Shown here piece after piece: positions 8,926 to 18,241 of a stretch of DNA of 58,881 nt (position 1 is its first letter; each line of letters opens with the position of its first letter). Position numbers and translations under genes: made by a program. Below the pieces are notes generated by a model, which had not been told where the DNA came from, did not search any database, and saw nothing but the letters and a program-made list of their open reading frames with translations. Location: the NCBI GenBank assembly GCA_019114415.1, contig DXFO01000013.1, positions 1 through 58,881 on the forward strand. The letters run 5' to 3'. Origin of the DNA: Candidatus Gemmiger faecavium. GTDB taxonomy: Bacteria; Bacillota; Clostridia; Oscillospirales; Ruminococcaceae.

Positions 8926-10428
8926 ATGAAAGCGATTTTTGTAATGTACGATTCTTTGCGCCGGGACATGCTGCCCTGTTACGGCGGCAATGTGGCGGAT
9001 ATGCCCAATTTCAAACGTCTGGCGGAACATTGCGTGACCTTTGATACCTGCTATGTAGGCAGCCTGCCCTGCATGCCCGCACGCCGGGAACTGCAGACCG
9101 GACGCCTGAATTTCCTGCACCGCAGCTGGGGCCCCATGGAACCCTACGACGTTTCCATGCCGGAGATCCTCAAGCGCAGCGGGGTTCATTCCCATCTGAC
9201 TACCGACCACTACCACTATGTACAGGACGGCGGCGCCACCTACCAGGGCCGTTTCTCCAGCTGGGCGTGCTACCGCGGCCAGGAAAGCGATGCCTGGATC
9301 GGCAGCGCCGATCCCAAGGGCAGTACCGAGCATCTGATGGGCTTTGACGATATGCCCGAAATGATGAAAAAGATCCGGTCTTACGGTGCGATCCAGAACG
9401 CCGTGAACCGTGCGGCCATCCATGGGGAGGAAGAATATCCCCAGACCCTCACCTTCAACGACGGCATTGATTTCATCCGCCGCAACGCGGAATTTGACAA
9501 CTGGTTCGTTCAGATCGAGACGTTCGATCCCCACGAACCCTTCGATTCCCCCAAAAACTTCCACGATCACTATTTTGATCCGGATGATCCTTTCCAGAAG
9601 GACTGGCCGCCCTACTCCAAGGTCTCCCAGGACCCGGAGGAAGTGGAGAAGATGCGCAAAAAGTATTTTGCTCTGTTGGAATTCTGCGACAAGAGCATGG
9701 GCCGCGTTCTTGACGTGATGGACGAGCTGGATCTGTGGAAAGATACCATGCTCATCGTCGGCACCGACCACGGCTTTATGCTCAGCGAACACAACTGGTG
9801 GGGCAAGGGCAGCATGCCGGATTATGAGGAGATCGTCCACACCCCGTTCTTTGTCTGGGACCCCAGAAGCGGCGTGAAAGGTACCCGCAGCAAGCAACTG
9901 GTCCAGACCATTGACGTGGCGCCCACCGTGCTGGAATTCTTCGGCCGGGAGATCCCGCCCGAGATGCTGGGCAAGCCGCTCGGCCCCGTCATCCGTGACG
10001 GCGCCCCGGTACGCGACTATGCGCTGTTCGGCTATCACGGCGGCACTATGGGCATCACCGACGGCCGCTACGTCTATCTGCGCGCCCCGGTGACGGAAGA
10101 CGCCGATGTCATGGAGTACACCCTCATGCCCACCAAGATGACCAGCTTTGCCCCGCTGGAGGACCTGCGCAAGCTGAAGCTGGCAGGGCCCTTCTCCTTC
10201 ACCAAGGGCTGCCAGGTCATCACCTATCCGGGCCGTTTCGGCCGTGAAAAAATGCCTGTCGGCACCGACCTGCTGTTCGATGTACAGGCTGATCCCAAGC
10301 AGGAACATCCCATTGACGATCCCGCCAAAAAGGCGCAGCTGTGCCGTGAGATCGTCCGCCTGATGAAAGAAAACGATGCCCCGGCGGAGCTTTACCCCCG
10401 CTTTGGCCTGCAGGATGTGGAGGAATGA
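8926..10428 (+). CDS. sulfatase, formylglycine type
   Basis: Alkaline-phosphatase-superfamily sulfatase, 500 aa, hydrolysing sulfate esters. The core motif C-M-P-A-R (Cys about 49) fits CxPxR, in which Cys is oxidised to formylglycine; anaerobes do this with a radical-SAM maturase, not found in this window. Metal ligands are visible as Asp in 'MYDSLRRD' and 'TDHGFMLSEH'. The start at 8926 follows AAAGGAG by 8 nt and gives an N-terminus with no signal peptide, unlike most secreted glycan sulfatases. Its stop overlaps the next sulfatase start (ATGA). Confidence 0.9.
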   Translation: MKAIFVMYDSLRRDMLPCYGGNVADMPNFKRLAEHCVTFDTCYVGSLPCMPARRELQTGRLNFLHRSWGPMEPYDVSMPEILKRSGVHSHLTTDHYHYVQDGGATYQGRFSSWACYRGQESDAWIGSADPKGSTEHLMGFDDMPEMMKKIRSYGAIQNAVNRAAIHGEEEYPQTLTFNDGIDFIRRNAEFDNWFVQIETFDPHEPFDSPKNFHDHYFDPDDPFQKDWPPYSKVSQDPEEVEKMRKKYFALLEFCDKSMGRVLDVMDELDLWKDTMLIVGTDHGFMLSEHNWWGKGSMPDYEEIVHTPFFVWDPRSGVKGTRSKQLVQTIDVAPTVLEFFGREIPPEMLGKPLGPVIRDGAPVRDYALFGYHGGTMGITDGRYVYLRAPVTEDADVMEYTLMPTKMTSFAPLEDLRKLKLAGPFSFTKGCQVITYPGRFGREKMPVGTDLLFDVQADPKQEHPIDDPAKKAQLCREIVRLMKENDAPAELYPRFGLQDVEE

Positions 10429-12026
10429 CGGAGATGGCGGCAAAACGACCCAATATCCTGATCATCAATCCCGATGAAATGCGTGCCGATACGCTGGGGC
10501 ATCTGGGTAACCCCACCGGCATGACGCCGGTCCTTGACGCATTGGTGGAAAAGGATGCGGTTTCTTTTTCCCGGGCATATTGCCAGAACCCTGTCTGCGT
10601 ACCCAGCCGGTGCAGCTTTTTTACCGGACTGTACCCTCATGTGCACGGTCACCGTACCATGAGTTACCTGCTGCATCCCGGTGAGGAAACGCTGTTCAGC
10701 GAATTGAAAAACGCCGGGTATTATGTCTGGATGAACGACCGCAACGATCTGTATGCGGGAGAGTTCCCCGGCTGGATGGAATCCAATGCCGATGAAATTT
10801 TTTATACCGGTAAAGTGAAGTCCCCGCCGCCGGAGGAAAATCTGCGCGGCGGTCCCGGCAGCAAGAACTTTTATTCCCACTATGAGGGCCGCCTGGGGCT
10901 GGATGAAAACGGCAAAAACATCAGCAGTGACGACCTTGTGGTGGACGCTGCCATTGACCGGCTTCTTCATCCCGTGGACGACCGGCCTCAGTGTCTGTTC
11001 CTGGGCCTGATGTGGCCGCATCCGCCCTATGGCTGTGAAGAACCCTATTTCTCGGCGGCAGACCGGGAGCGCATCCCGCCCCGCATCCGTGCGGAGGAAT
11101 GCAGCGGCAAACCCAGGATGGAACAGCTGATCCGGCAGTATATCGCAATGGACCAGTACACCGAAGCCGACTGGAACGAACTGCGGGGTTCGTACCTGGG
11201 CATGTGCCGAAAGGTGGACGAACAGGTGGGCAGGCTGCTCAAAGCCCTGCACGACAGCGGTACCTATGACAATACCCTCATCCTGTTCATGAGCGACCAC
11301 GGGGACTATACCGGAGACTATGACCTTGTGGAAAAGTCCCAGAACTGCTTTGAGGACTGCCTGACCCGGGTCCCCTTTATCGTCAAGCCGCCCAAGGGCG
11401 ATGCCATCGACCCCGGCATTTGCCCGGCCCTGACCGAACTGGTGGACCTGTATGCCACGGTGATGGATTATGCCGGGGTAACACCGGGCCATACCCATTA
11501 CGGCCATAGCCTGCGCAACATGGTTCAGGACCGCAGCAGCCACCACCGGGACGCCGTTTTTTGCGAGGGCGGCCGTCTGCCGGAGGAAAAACACTGTGAC
11601 GAGTACCATATCGACGGTCCCCAGGGTACGCCGACGGATTTCCTTTACTGGCCCAAGAAAAAGGCACAGTCGGATGACGTGGCCCACGGCCGCGCCACCA
11701 TGATGCGCACCGAGCGCTATAAATATGTCAGCCGGACCGAGGAGGACGATGAGCTGTATGATCTGGAAAAGGATCCCGGCGAACGCGTCAACCGCATCCA
11801 CGACCCGGAATACGCTGCCGTGGTGAATGAAATGCGGGGCGGAATGCTCAAGTGGCTGCAAAAGACCGCTGACGTGGTGCCGTACCAGTATGACAGCCGG
11901 TTTACCCCGCAGATGATGTGGGAAAAAGTCAAGGACATGGTCCCCCCGGAAAAGGAAGCCGCAGTCCGTGAGATCATTGCCAAGGGAGCGACCCTCCCGG
12001 CAATTATCCGGGCCTGCCGCGGATAA
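10425..12026 (+). CDS. second sulfatase, formylglycine type
   Basis: 533 aa, also alkaline-phosphatase superfamily. The active-site motif is C-V-P-S-R (Cys about 58) followed by 'CSFFTG'. Metal-site motifs are 'NPDEMRADTLG' near the N-terminus and 'MSDHGDYTGDY' centrally. No signal peptide. The ATGA overlap with the preceding sulfatase implies translational coupling and a shared pathway. The two sulfatases are clearly divergent rather than a recent duplicate, so they may act on different sulfate positions. A strong terminator follows 33 nt downstream. Confidence 0.9.
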   Translation: MTEMAAKRPNILIINPDEMRADTLGHLGNPTGMTPVLDALVEKDAVSFSRAYCQNPVCVPSRCSFFTGLYPHVHGHRTMSYLLHPGEETLFSELKNAGYYVWMNDRNDLYAGEFPGWMESNADEIFYTGKVKSPPPEENLRGGPGSKNFYSHYEGRLGLDENGKNISSDDLVVDAAIDRLLHPVDDRPQCLFLGLMWPHPPYGCEEPYFSAADRERIPPRIRAEECSGKPRMEQLIRQYIAMDQYTEADWNELRGSYLGMCRKVDEQVGRLLKALHDSGTYDNTLILFMSDHGDYTGDYDLVEKSQNCFEDCLTRVPFIVKPPKGDAIDPGICPALTELVDLYATVMDYAGVTPGHTHYGHSLRNMVQDRSSHHRDAVFCEGGRLPEEKHCDEYHIDGPQGTPTDFLYWPKKKAQSDDVAHGRATMMRTERYKYVSRTEEDDELYDLEKDPGERVNRIHDPEYAAVVNEMRGGMLKWLQKTADVVPYQYDSRFTPQMMWEKVKDMVPPEKEAAVREIIAKGATLPAIIRACRG

Positions 12027-12058
12027 CCCCATACATTACCATTCATCCCAACAGAAAA

Positions 12059-12109
12059 CGCTCCCTTCCCCTACGGTTTTCGTTGCCGTACGGGAAGGGA
12101 GCGCTTTTT
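12059..12109. terminator. bidirectional terminator between sulfatase operon and the minus-strand block
   Basis: An 18-bp stem (12059-12076 with 12086-12103, one mismatch) has a 9-nt loop, TTTTT on the + side and AAAA on the other. It therefore ends the + strand sulfatase operon and the minus-strand run that stops at 12149. Confidence 0.9.
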
Positions 12110-12148
12110 GGTTTCAAAGGATGAGGAGGACAGGCTGGCGGGGAGGGT

Positions 12149-13603
12149 TTACTCCTCCAGCACCAGCAGCCGGTCAGGACCTGTCCCACCAGTGTGGCGC
12201 AGGGGCGTGCCACGGCCGGTCAGATCGGCGCAGGCGTCCAGCACCCGGCGGGTGACCCGCTCTCCCGGTACGATCAGGGGCACCCCCGGCGGATAGGCCC
12301 AGAGGAACTCCCCGGCGATGCGGCCCTCCGCGCCGGCCAGGGGGCAGGGGACGGCAGGCAGCTCCAGCGCCCGGGCAATGGTGTATACCGCCTCGCCGGG
12401 GGCAGGGGGGGCAGGATGGCCTGCCGCTTTGGCGGGGGCGGCACCGGGCGCGGCGGCGTCAATTTCCCGCAAAGCATCGGCCAGGCGGTCCAGGGCGTCG
12501 TCCGCGTCGCAGGGGCTGGTCATAGCCAGCACCAGGTCGCCGCATACCATCTCCAGCTCAAAACCGCGGTCCCGCAGGGCGTCGGCCAGCCCGGCACCGG
12601 TCAGGCCTGCGCCGCTGCCGTCCATGAGGATCTTGCCCGGGTCGTGGGCAAAGCAGGCGGGGTGGCCGGCCAGGCGGTCAGCCCCGTGGCAAAAGACCCG
12701 CAGCCGGGAAAGCCCCGCCACCGCGGCGTCAAAGCGGCCAAGGCGCTGCGCCCAGGCGGCAAACCACTCTGCCCCGTGGGCGGCCAGCAGGCCGGTGCAT
12801 CCGTCCAGGGACGCCATGAGGGGGTAGGAGGGGGAGCTGGTTTCAAAAATCTCCAGCTGACGGGCAATTTTATCTGCCAGCCCGGGGCCGTACACCCCGC
12901 CCAGGTGCAGCAGGGCCGTCTGGGTCAGGCTGGGCAGGGTCTTGTGGGGGCTCTGGACCACTACGTCCGCCCCCGCCGCCAGGGCCCCGCCCTGCCAGCC
13001 ATAGGCTTCCGCCATGGGCAGGTAGTGAGCGCCGTGGGCCTCGTCCACCAGCAGGGGAACGCCCCGGACATGGCAAATATCTGCAATGGCGGCAATATCG
13101 CTCAGAACGCCCTCGTAGGTGGGGCTGGTGAGAATGACGCACCGGGCGTCGGGGCAGGCGTCCAGGGCGGTAGCCAGGTCGTCGGGGGCCACGCTGCCGT
13201 GGATGCCGAAAGTTTCGTCCGGTCGGGGCATGACCCACCGGGCGTGCAGGCCCCCCAGTTCCAGAGCGTGAAAGACCGATTTGTGGCAATTGCGGGCGAC
13301 CACCACCGTGCTGCCCGCGGGGGCCAGCGCCCGGATGCCTGCCAGCAGTCCGCAGGTGGCCCCGTTGATGAGGTAAAAGGTGCGCGCAGCGCCCCACAGG
13401 GCGGCGGTGCGGGCCATGGCGTCGGCCAGGATGCCCTCGGCGGCATGAAGGTCGTCGGCGCCGGGGACCTCGGTGAAATCCCAGTCGGCGGGCAGGCCGG
13501 GGGCGGGAACTATCCGCCGCTTGTGGCCCGGCATGTGCAGGGGATAGCGGGTCCCGGCCAGGGCGGTGAGCTGTGTTTCAAGGATGTGGGTGTCCTGGGA
13601 CAT
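12149..13603 (-). CDS. Orn/Lys/Arg decarboxylase family PLP enzyme (YaaO-like)
   Basis: 484 aa, fold-type I PLP enzyme of the basic amino acid decarboxylase group, in the short form lacking the N-terminal wing domain. The N-terminus has 'PLHMPGHKRR', the cofactor Asp is in 'LLVDEAHGAHYL' and the Schiff-base Lys is in 'SPHKTLPSLTQ' (about residue 221). Family members decarboxylate arginine, lysine or ornithine; the sequence does not decide which. It is the last gene of a seven-gene minus-strand run, 21 nt after the prolyl-tRNA deacylase homologue. Confidence 0.85.
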   Translation of the reverse strand: MSQDTHILETQLTALAGTRYPLHMPGHKRRIVPAPGLPADWDFTEVPGADDLHAAEGILADAMARTAALWGAARTFYLINGATCGLLAGIRALAPAGSTVVVARNCHKSVFHALELGGLHARWVMPRPDETFGIHGSVAPDDLATALDACPDARCVILTSPTYEGVLSDIAAIADICHVRGVPLLVDEAHGAHYLPMAEAYGWQGGALAAGADVVVQSPHKTLPSLTQTALLHLGGVYGPGLADKIARQLEIFETSSPSYPLMASLDGCTGLLAAHGAEWFAAWAQRLGRFDAAVAGLSRLRVFCHGADRLAGHPACFAHDPGKILMDGSGAGLTGAGLADALRDRGFELEMVCGDLVLAMTSPCDADDALDRLADALREIDAAAPGAAPAKAAGHPAPPAPGEAVYTIARALELPAVPCPLAGAEGRIAGEFLWAYPPGVPLIVPGERVTRRVLDACADLTGRGTPLRHTGGTGPDRLLVLEE

Positions 13604-13624
13604 GGTGTTCCTCCCTGTGTGCCA

Positions 13625-14185
13625 TCAGGCCTGGGATTCGGCGTTGGGCAGCGTGACAAAGGTGGGCTCGTGGCCCAGCGCGGGCAAAATCTTGTGGAGC
13701 AGGTCGCCGGTGGACAGCCGCAGGCTGGAGGTGTTCTCGCAGGGGTGGCAGCCGAAATACGCCCCCTTGCGGACGTCCTCGTCGATGAGCAGGCGCACCC
13801 GGCGGTCGGGATCGTTCATCAGGGCCAGCACGCTGACGCTGCCGGGGTGAACGTCCAGCAGCTCCGCCATTTTGTCGGCGCTGCCGAAACTCAGCCGGGC
13901 AATGCCCAGCTGGTGGGACAGGTCTTTGGTGTGGAACACCTTGTCCCCGGGGATCATGAGCAGGTAAAAGGCGGTCTGCTGCCGGTTGCAGAGAAACAGG
14001 TTCTTGCAGATGGTAGCGTTGAGCACCCGGTCAATGTCGGCGCAGACCTCCATGGTCTCGGCGGTGGGGTGGTCTACCCGCTCATAGGGTACGCTGAGGT
14101 TGTCCAGAAAATCGTAGCAGCGCACTTCCCGCGCACTGCGGGCAAGGCACTCTTCCGCCGTGGGGCGGCCGGAAACAAGCTGCAT
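13625..14185 (-). CDS. prolyl-tRNA deacylase-like protein (YbaK/ProX domain)
   Basis: 186 aa. The YbaK/aaRS-associated domain is recognisable: 'LSVPYERVDHPTAETMEVC' at the N-terminus, 'KNLFLCNRQQTAFYLLMIPGD' and 'GSVSVLALMND'. Homologues (ProX/PrdX) hydrolyse Ala-tRNA(Pro) made in error by prolyl-tRNA synthetase, acting in trans in the cytosol. It lies between sbcC (45 nt) and the decarboxylase-family gene (21 nt), so it is probably co-transcribed without a shared pathway. Confidence 0.85.
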   Translation of the reverse strand: MQLVSGRPTAEECLARSAREVRCYDFLDNLSVPYERVDHPTAETMEVCADIDRVLNATICKNLFLCNRQQTAFYLLMIPGDKVFHTKDLSHQLGIARLSFGSADKMAELLDVHPGSVSVLALMNDPDRRVRLLIDEDVRKGAYFGCHPCENTSSLRLSTGDLLHKILPALGHEPTFVTLPNAESQA

Positions 14186-14230
14186 GGGAAGGTTCCTCCT
14201 GATAAAATTTGTGGGGTGGAGAAAAGGCGG

Positions 14231-17047
14231 TCAGTCCAGCAACAGACGGGCGGTGCTGCCGGCCCGGGTCTTTTCCACCAGGACCTGACGGGTCAGACGG
14301 TTCTGCAGGGCTTCCACGTGGCTGATGACGCCGATGAGTTTGTCGTTGCCCGCCAGGGCGGCCAGGGTATCCACCGCCTTTTCCAGGGCGTCGGCGTCCA
14401 GCGTGCCGAAGCCCTCGTCAATGAACAGGGTGTCGATGCGCACGCCGCCGGCGCTCTGCTGGATGATGTCGCTGATGCCCAGGGCCAGGCTCAACGCGGC
14501 CATAAAGCTCTCGCCGCCCGAAAGGCTGGCCACCGGGCGGTACTTGCCGGTGTAGGCGTCAAAGACGTCCAGGTCCAGGGCGGTCTTGCCCGCGATGGCG
14601 TCGCTCTGGCGGCGGCGCAGACGGTACTGGCCGTCGGTCATGCGGGAAAACCGCCGGTTGGCGGCCTCGATGACCTCATCAAAATAGAAGGCCTGCACGT
14701 ACTGCTCAAAGGGCAGCTTGATGCGCCCTGCCACGTTGCCGTTGAGGGTGCGGGACAGGCTGTCCAGCACGGCGTGGCGCTGATGGGCGGCGTCGGCACG
14801 CTTCTGGGCCTCGGCCAGCTGCCGGGCGGCGGTGCGGTTGGCGGTCAGGCGCTGGTCGGCGCCCCGCCGAGCGGCTTCGGCCTGGGCGCGGAGTTCCTTC
14901 TGGTCGGCGCAGACCTTTTCCAGGGTGGCCAGGTCAACGTTTTCGCCGCCGGCATGGGCCAGAGCACCGGTGAGGGCGCGGACCCGCTCGGTGAGGGCGG
15001 CCTTCCGGGCCTCGGTCTGGCGGCGGGCCTGGGCGGCGTCGTCCAGGGCCTTGCGCAGGGCGGCAGCCTTCCTTTGCAGGTCGGTCTGTGCCTTGCGCAG
15101 AGCGTCGGCGTCCGGGTATTGCAGCGCCCCGGCGGCAGCCTGCACCTTGGCCTCGTCTGCGGCCTGCCGGGCTGCCTTGGCGGAAGCATCAGCCTGCAGG
15201 TCGGTGAGACGCCCGGCCAGCTGCCTGCGCTGGTCCGCCAGATCGGTCAGCCGGGCGGACAGCTTCGCCGCACGGTTTTTCAGGGCGCGGAGGGCGTCCA
15301 GTTTAGCGGACAGCTCCCGCAAGCCCTTTTGCAGGCTGGTGTGCTGGGCGTTCAGGGCATCGGCCAGCCCGTCGTCGTCCAGATGGGCGGCGGGAGGGCC
15401 GTCGTAGCGGTTTTTGCGCCGGACAAAAAAGGCGTCGGCGTCCTTGGTAAAGGTCTCCCGGGCGGCACGGGCGGCAGCTGCGGCGCTGCCCGCGTCGGCG
15501 GAAGCCAGGGTGGCGGCTTTCTGGCAGCGGGCCAGGACCTTGGCGGCGGCGTCCACCTCGGCCTCGGTGACGGCGGTGTCGGACAGCCGGGCCGGGGCGG
15601 GATGGGTGGTGGACCCGCAGACGGGACAGGGGGAACCCTCGATCAGGTCCCGGGCCAGCAGCCCGGCCCGCTGGGCGTTGAGCGCCCGCAGCAGGGCAGT
15701 GTGACGGCCCGCCGCTTCGTCGGAATTTTTCTGGGCATCCAGATAGCGCTCCCGGGCCTTGCGGGCGGTGTTGTCGGCGGCGCGCAGGCCGGGCAGGGCT
15801 TGGAGAAGGTTCCCGCAGCTTTCCAGAAGGGATTTTGCCGTGTCGGCCTGGGCTTCCATCCGGGCCAGGTCGGCGTCGGGGGTGCCGCACTCCGCCAGGG
15901 CTTTTTCGGTGTCCGCCTGGTCTTTGGCCAAAGCGGCGTCCTGCTGCCGGGCATTGGTCAGGGCCTTGGCAGCGGCATCGGATTCCCGGCGGGAAGTTTC
16001 CGCGGCCTTGCGGGCATCGGCCAGGGCCTTGTGGCGGGGCAGCTCCTCCTCCAGTGCCTGCAGGGAGGCCGCCAGCGTTTCCAGCTCGGGGCGGCGGGCC
16101 TCGGTGTCGGCCCAGTGCTTCTGCTGCTCCGGCAGAGCGGCCTGCAGGGCGGACAGGGCTTTTTGTGCCTCGGCCAGTTCCGCCCGCTGCCCGGCCAGAG
16201 AGCGGGCGGCTTCCAGATCGGCGGAACTTTTGGCGAGTTCCGCATCCAGGGCCTCCACCGTGTCGGCGGCCTGTTCGTAAGCCGCTTCGTCGGCGGCAAT
16301 GAGCGTTTTGGCCAGTTCGGCGGCGCGGGGGGCCTGGTAGGGGTCCTGGGCGTTCTGGACTTCGGCCAGTTCGTCGGCATCGGCCTGGGGCAGCCGGGGA
16401 GAGGGCACCAGAGCGCCGATTTGCAGCAGCACCCCGTCGTCCGCCCGGTTGGCGGCGGCTTCCGCCTCTCTTGCCCGGCGCTGGGCGGCGGCCCCCAGCT
16501 GCTGGTAGGACGCCGTGCCGAAAATTTGCCGCAGAATGGCGCTGCGGTCGGCGGAGGGCGCATTGAGCAGCCGGGTAAAGTCGTTCTGGGCCAGCATGGA
16601 CACCTGCGCAAACTGCCGGGCGTCGATGCCCAGCAGCTCGGTGATGGCCGCGGTGACCTGCCGGGTCCCGGACACCGGTTCCTCCGGCTCCCGGATCAGT
16701 TCGGCCTTGGCGGCGGCGGTGGTGGTGCCTTCCCCCCGGGCCTTGCGGCGCTGCTGTTCCGGGGCGCGGTAGACGGTGTAGGTGCGGCCCCGGTGCTCAA
16801 AGGTCAGGCGGACGTAGGCGGTGGCGGCGGGGTCGGCAAAATCGCTGCGCAGCATGTCGGGAGCGCGGTAAGCGCCGGTGACCTCCCCGTACAGGGCGTA
16901 GGTCACGGCGTCAAACAGGGCGGTCTTGCCCGCGCCGGTGTCGCCGGAAATGAGAAACAGCCCGCCCTGCCCGAACTGGGAAAAATCCAGCTCGGTTTTG
17001 GCAGCATAGGGGCCGAAGGCGCACAGTTCCAGCATCAGCGGCCGCAT
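14231..17047 (-). CDS. sbcC: exonuclease SbcC, ATPase subunit
   Basis: 938 aa, SMC/Rad50-like ATPase that with SbcD forms the Mre11-Rad50-type nuclease acting on DNA hairpins and blocked ends. Walker A 'GDTGAGKTALFDA' lies near residues 35-47; a long Ala/Gln/Glu/Arg-rich coiled coil follows, broken near the middle by the zinc hook 'CPVCGSTTH'. The signature 'LSGGESFMAALSLALG' and Walker B 'IDTLFIDEGFGTLD' lie at the C-terminus. The start follows GGAGGAGG. It overlaps the sbcD end by 13 nt. The coiled coil gives this stretch extreme GC and long spurious frames on the other strand. Confidence 0.95.
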   Translation of the reverse strand: MRPLMLELCAFGPYAAKTELDFSQFGQGGLFLISGDTGAGKTALFDAVTYALYGEVTGAYRAPDMLRSDFADPAATAYVRLTFEHRGRTYTVYRAPEQQRRKARGEGTTTAAAKAELIREPEEPVSGTRQVTAAITELLGIDARQFAQVSMLAQNDFTRLLNAPSADRSAILRQIFGTASYQQLGAAAQRRAREAEAAANRADDGVLLQIGALVPSPRLPQADADELAEVQNAQDPYQAPRAAELAKTLIAADEAAYEQAADTVEALDAELAKSSADLEAARSLAGQRAELAEAQKALSALQAALPEQQKHWADTEARRPELETLAASLQALEEELPRHKALADARKAAETSRRESDAAAKALTNARQQDAALAKDQADTEKALAECGTPDADLARMEAQADTAKSLLESCGNLLQALPGLRAADNTARKARERYLDAQKNSDEAAGRHTALLRALNAQRAGLLARDLIEGSPCPVCGSTTHPAPARLSDTAVTEAEVDAAAKVLARCQKAATLASADAGSAAAAARAARETFTKDADAFFVRRKNRYDGPPAAHLDDDGLADALNAQHTSLQKGLRELSAKLDALRALKNRAAKLSARLTDLADQRRQLAGRLTDLQADASAKAARQAADEAKVQAAAGALQYPDADALRKAQTDLQRKAAALRKALDDAAQARRQTEARKAALTERVRALTGALAHAGGENVDLATLEKVCADQKELRAQAEAARRGADQRLTANRTAARQLAEAQKRADAAHQRHAVLDSLSRTLNGNVAGRIKLPFEQYVQAFYFDEVIEAANRRFSRMTDGQYRLRRRQSDAIAGKTALDLDVFDAYTGKYRPVASLSGGESFMAALSLALGISDIIQQSAGGVRIDTLFIDEGFGTLDADALEKAVDTLAALAGNDKLIGVISHVEALQNRLTRQVLVEKTRAGSTARLLLD

Positions 17048-18183
17048 GGGAACACCTCCTCCCGCAGTTCGGCCAGGGCGGCGGCTTCGGCCTGGGTGGG
17101 GTCACGGCCCTGCACCGTCACAAAGAAATCGGCAAACAGTTCGTCAAAACTGCGGCGGCGGACCTCGGCGGCGGTCAGGGCCGCATCGTCGGGGACGCCG
17201 TTTTTGGGCTTGTAGTCCAGTTTCATGGCGTTGGGGTAGGCGGCGCGCAGCCGGGCCATGGCATCGGGGATGGGCGTGTCGTCGGTGAGGGTCGCCCAGA
17301 TGTAGTCCTCCGCGTCGCACACGGCGTCGGGGGCGGTGAGCTTTTCCAGCGGCCCCTCCAGATGGCGCATGGCCCGTCGGGGATGCAGTTCCAGCAGTTC
17401 CACCTCTGTCCGACCCCCGCCGTCAATGGTGACCAGGGGGACGGATTTCTGTGCCCCGCACTCGTCCAGGGAATAGCACAGCGGGCTGCCCGCATACCGC
17501 ACGGTGGGGCTGCCCACCGTCTGGGGGCGGTGGATGTGGCCCAGGGCGGTGTAGCAAAAGCCCGCGAACCGGGCGGCGTCCACCTGCTCCACGGTGCCCA
17601 CTTCCAGGGCGCAGCTCTCGCTGCCCGCCGCCTCCGGCGGGCGGCTGGATGCCGTTACGAACTGATGGGCCGCCAGCACCCGGCGCACCCCGTCCCCGGC
17701 GGGAATGCCGCTCAAAGCCGCGGCCACGGCATCGTCGTAGCAGCGGATGGGGGCGTCGGGCAGGTGATGGCGCACGGTGGCGGCCCGCACAAAGGGCAGC
17801 AGATAAAACTCCACGGGGCCGTCGTCGTCGGTCAGCACCACCGGGTCCAGATGCCCGGCATACCGACCGGCCAGATACACCCCCTGCCGGGCCAGAAGCT
17901 GCCCGGCGTAGTCCAGGCGCTCGGCGCTGTCGTGGTTGCCGGAGATGGCCAGCACCCGGATGTCCCGGCGGGCCAGCTCGGTCAAAAACCAGTCCAGCAG
18001 CAGCACGGCGGAGGCGGGGGGCTGGGGAACGTCGTAAATGTCCCCCGCCGCCACCACCGCCTGCACGCCCCGGGACGCGCAGAGGTCGATGATCTGTTCC
18101 AGGATATACCGCTGGTCCTCCAGCATGTCAAAGCCGTTGACCCGCTTGCCCAGGTGCAGGTCGGCAAGGTGCAGAAACCGCAT
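17035..18183 (-). CDS. sbcD: exonuclease SbcD, nuclease subunit
   Basis: 382 aa, calcineurin-like metallophosphoesterase subunit of SbcCD. All metal motifs are in order: 'HLADLHLG' (Asp, His) at the N-terminus, 'AAGDIYD', 'SGNHDSAERL' and 'ALGHIHRPQ'. The C-terminal cap domain that contacts SbcC follows. Overlap with sbcC gives coupled translation of the complex. The upstream acetyltransferase gene ends 58 nt before it. Confidence 0.95.
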   Translation of the reverse strand: MRFLHLADLHLGKRVNGFDMLEDQRYILEQIIDLCASRGVQAVVAAGDIYDVPQPPASAVLLLDWFLTELARRDIRVLAISGNHDSAERLDYAGQLLARQGVYLAGRYAGHLDPVVLTDDDGPVEFYLLPFVRAATVRHHLPDAPIRCYDDAVAAALSGIPAGDGVRRVLAAHQFVTASSRPPEAAGSESCALEVGTVEQVDAARFAGFCYTALGHIHRPQTVGSPTVRYAGSPLCYSLDECGAQKSVPLVTIDGGGRTEVELLELHPRRAMRHLEGPLEKLTAPDAVCDAEDYIWATLTDDTPIPDAMARLRAAYPNAMKLDYKPKNGVPDDAALTAAEVRRRSFDELFADFFVTVQGRDPTQAEAAALAELREEVFPCGR

Positions 18184-18241
18184 GGGCCGCCTCCTTTTTA
18201 TGGGATGGAAATGGGATGGACAAATCGGAAAAGGACCGGAC

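Noticed and set aside
12194-17215. A 1,673-codon open frame on the + strand opposite the decarboxylase, ProX and SbcC genes
   Set aside because: Its product is Gly/Gln/Val low complexity with no domain, as expected from the antisense of GC-rich Ala/Gln/Glu coding sequence; the minus strand carries complete motifs for known enzymes.
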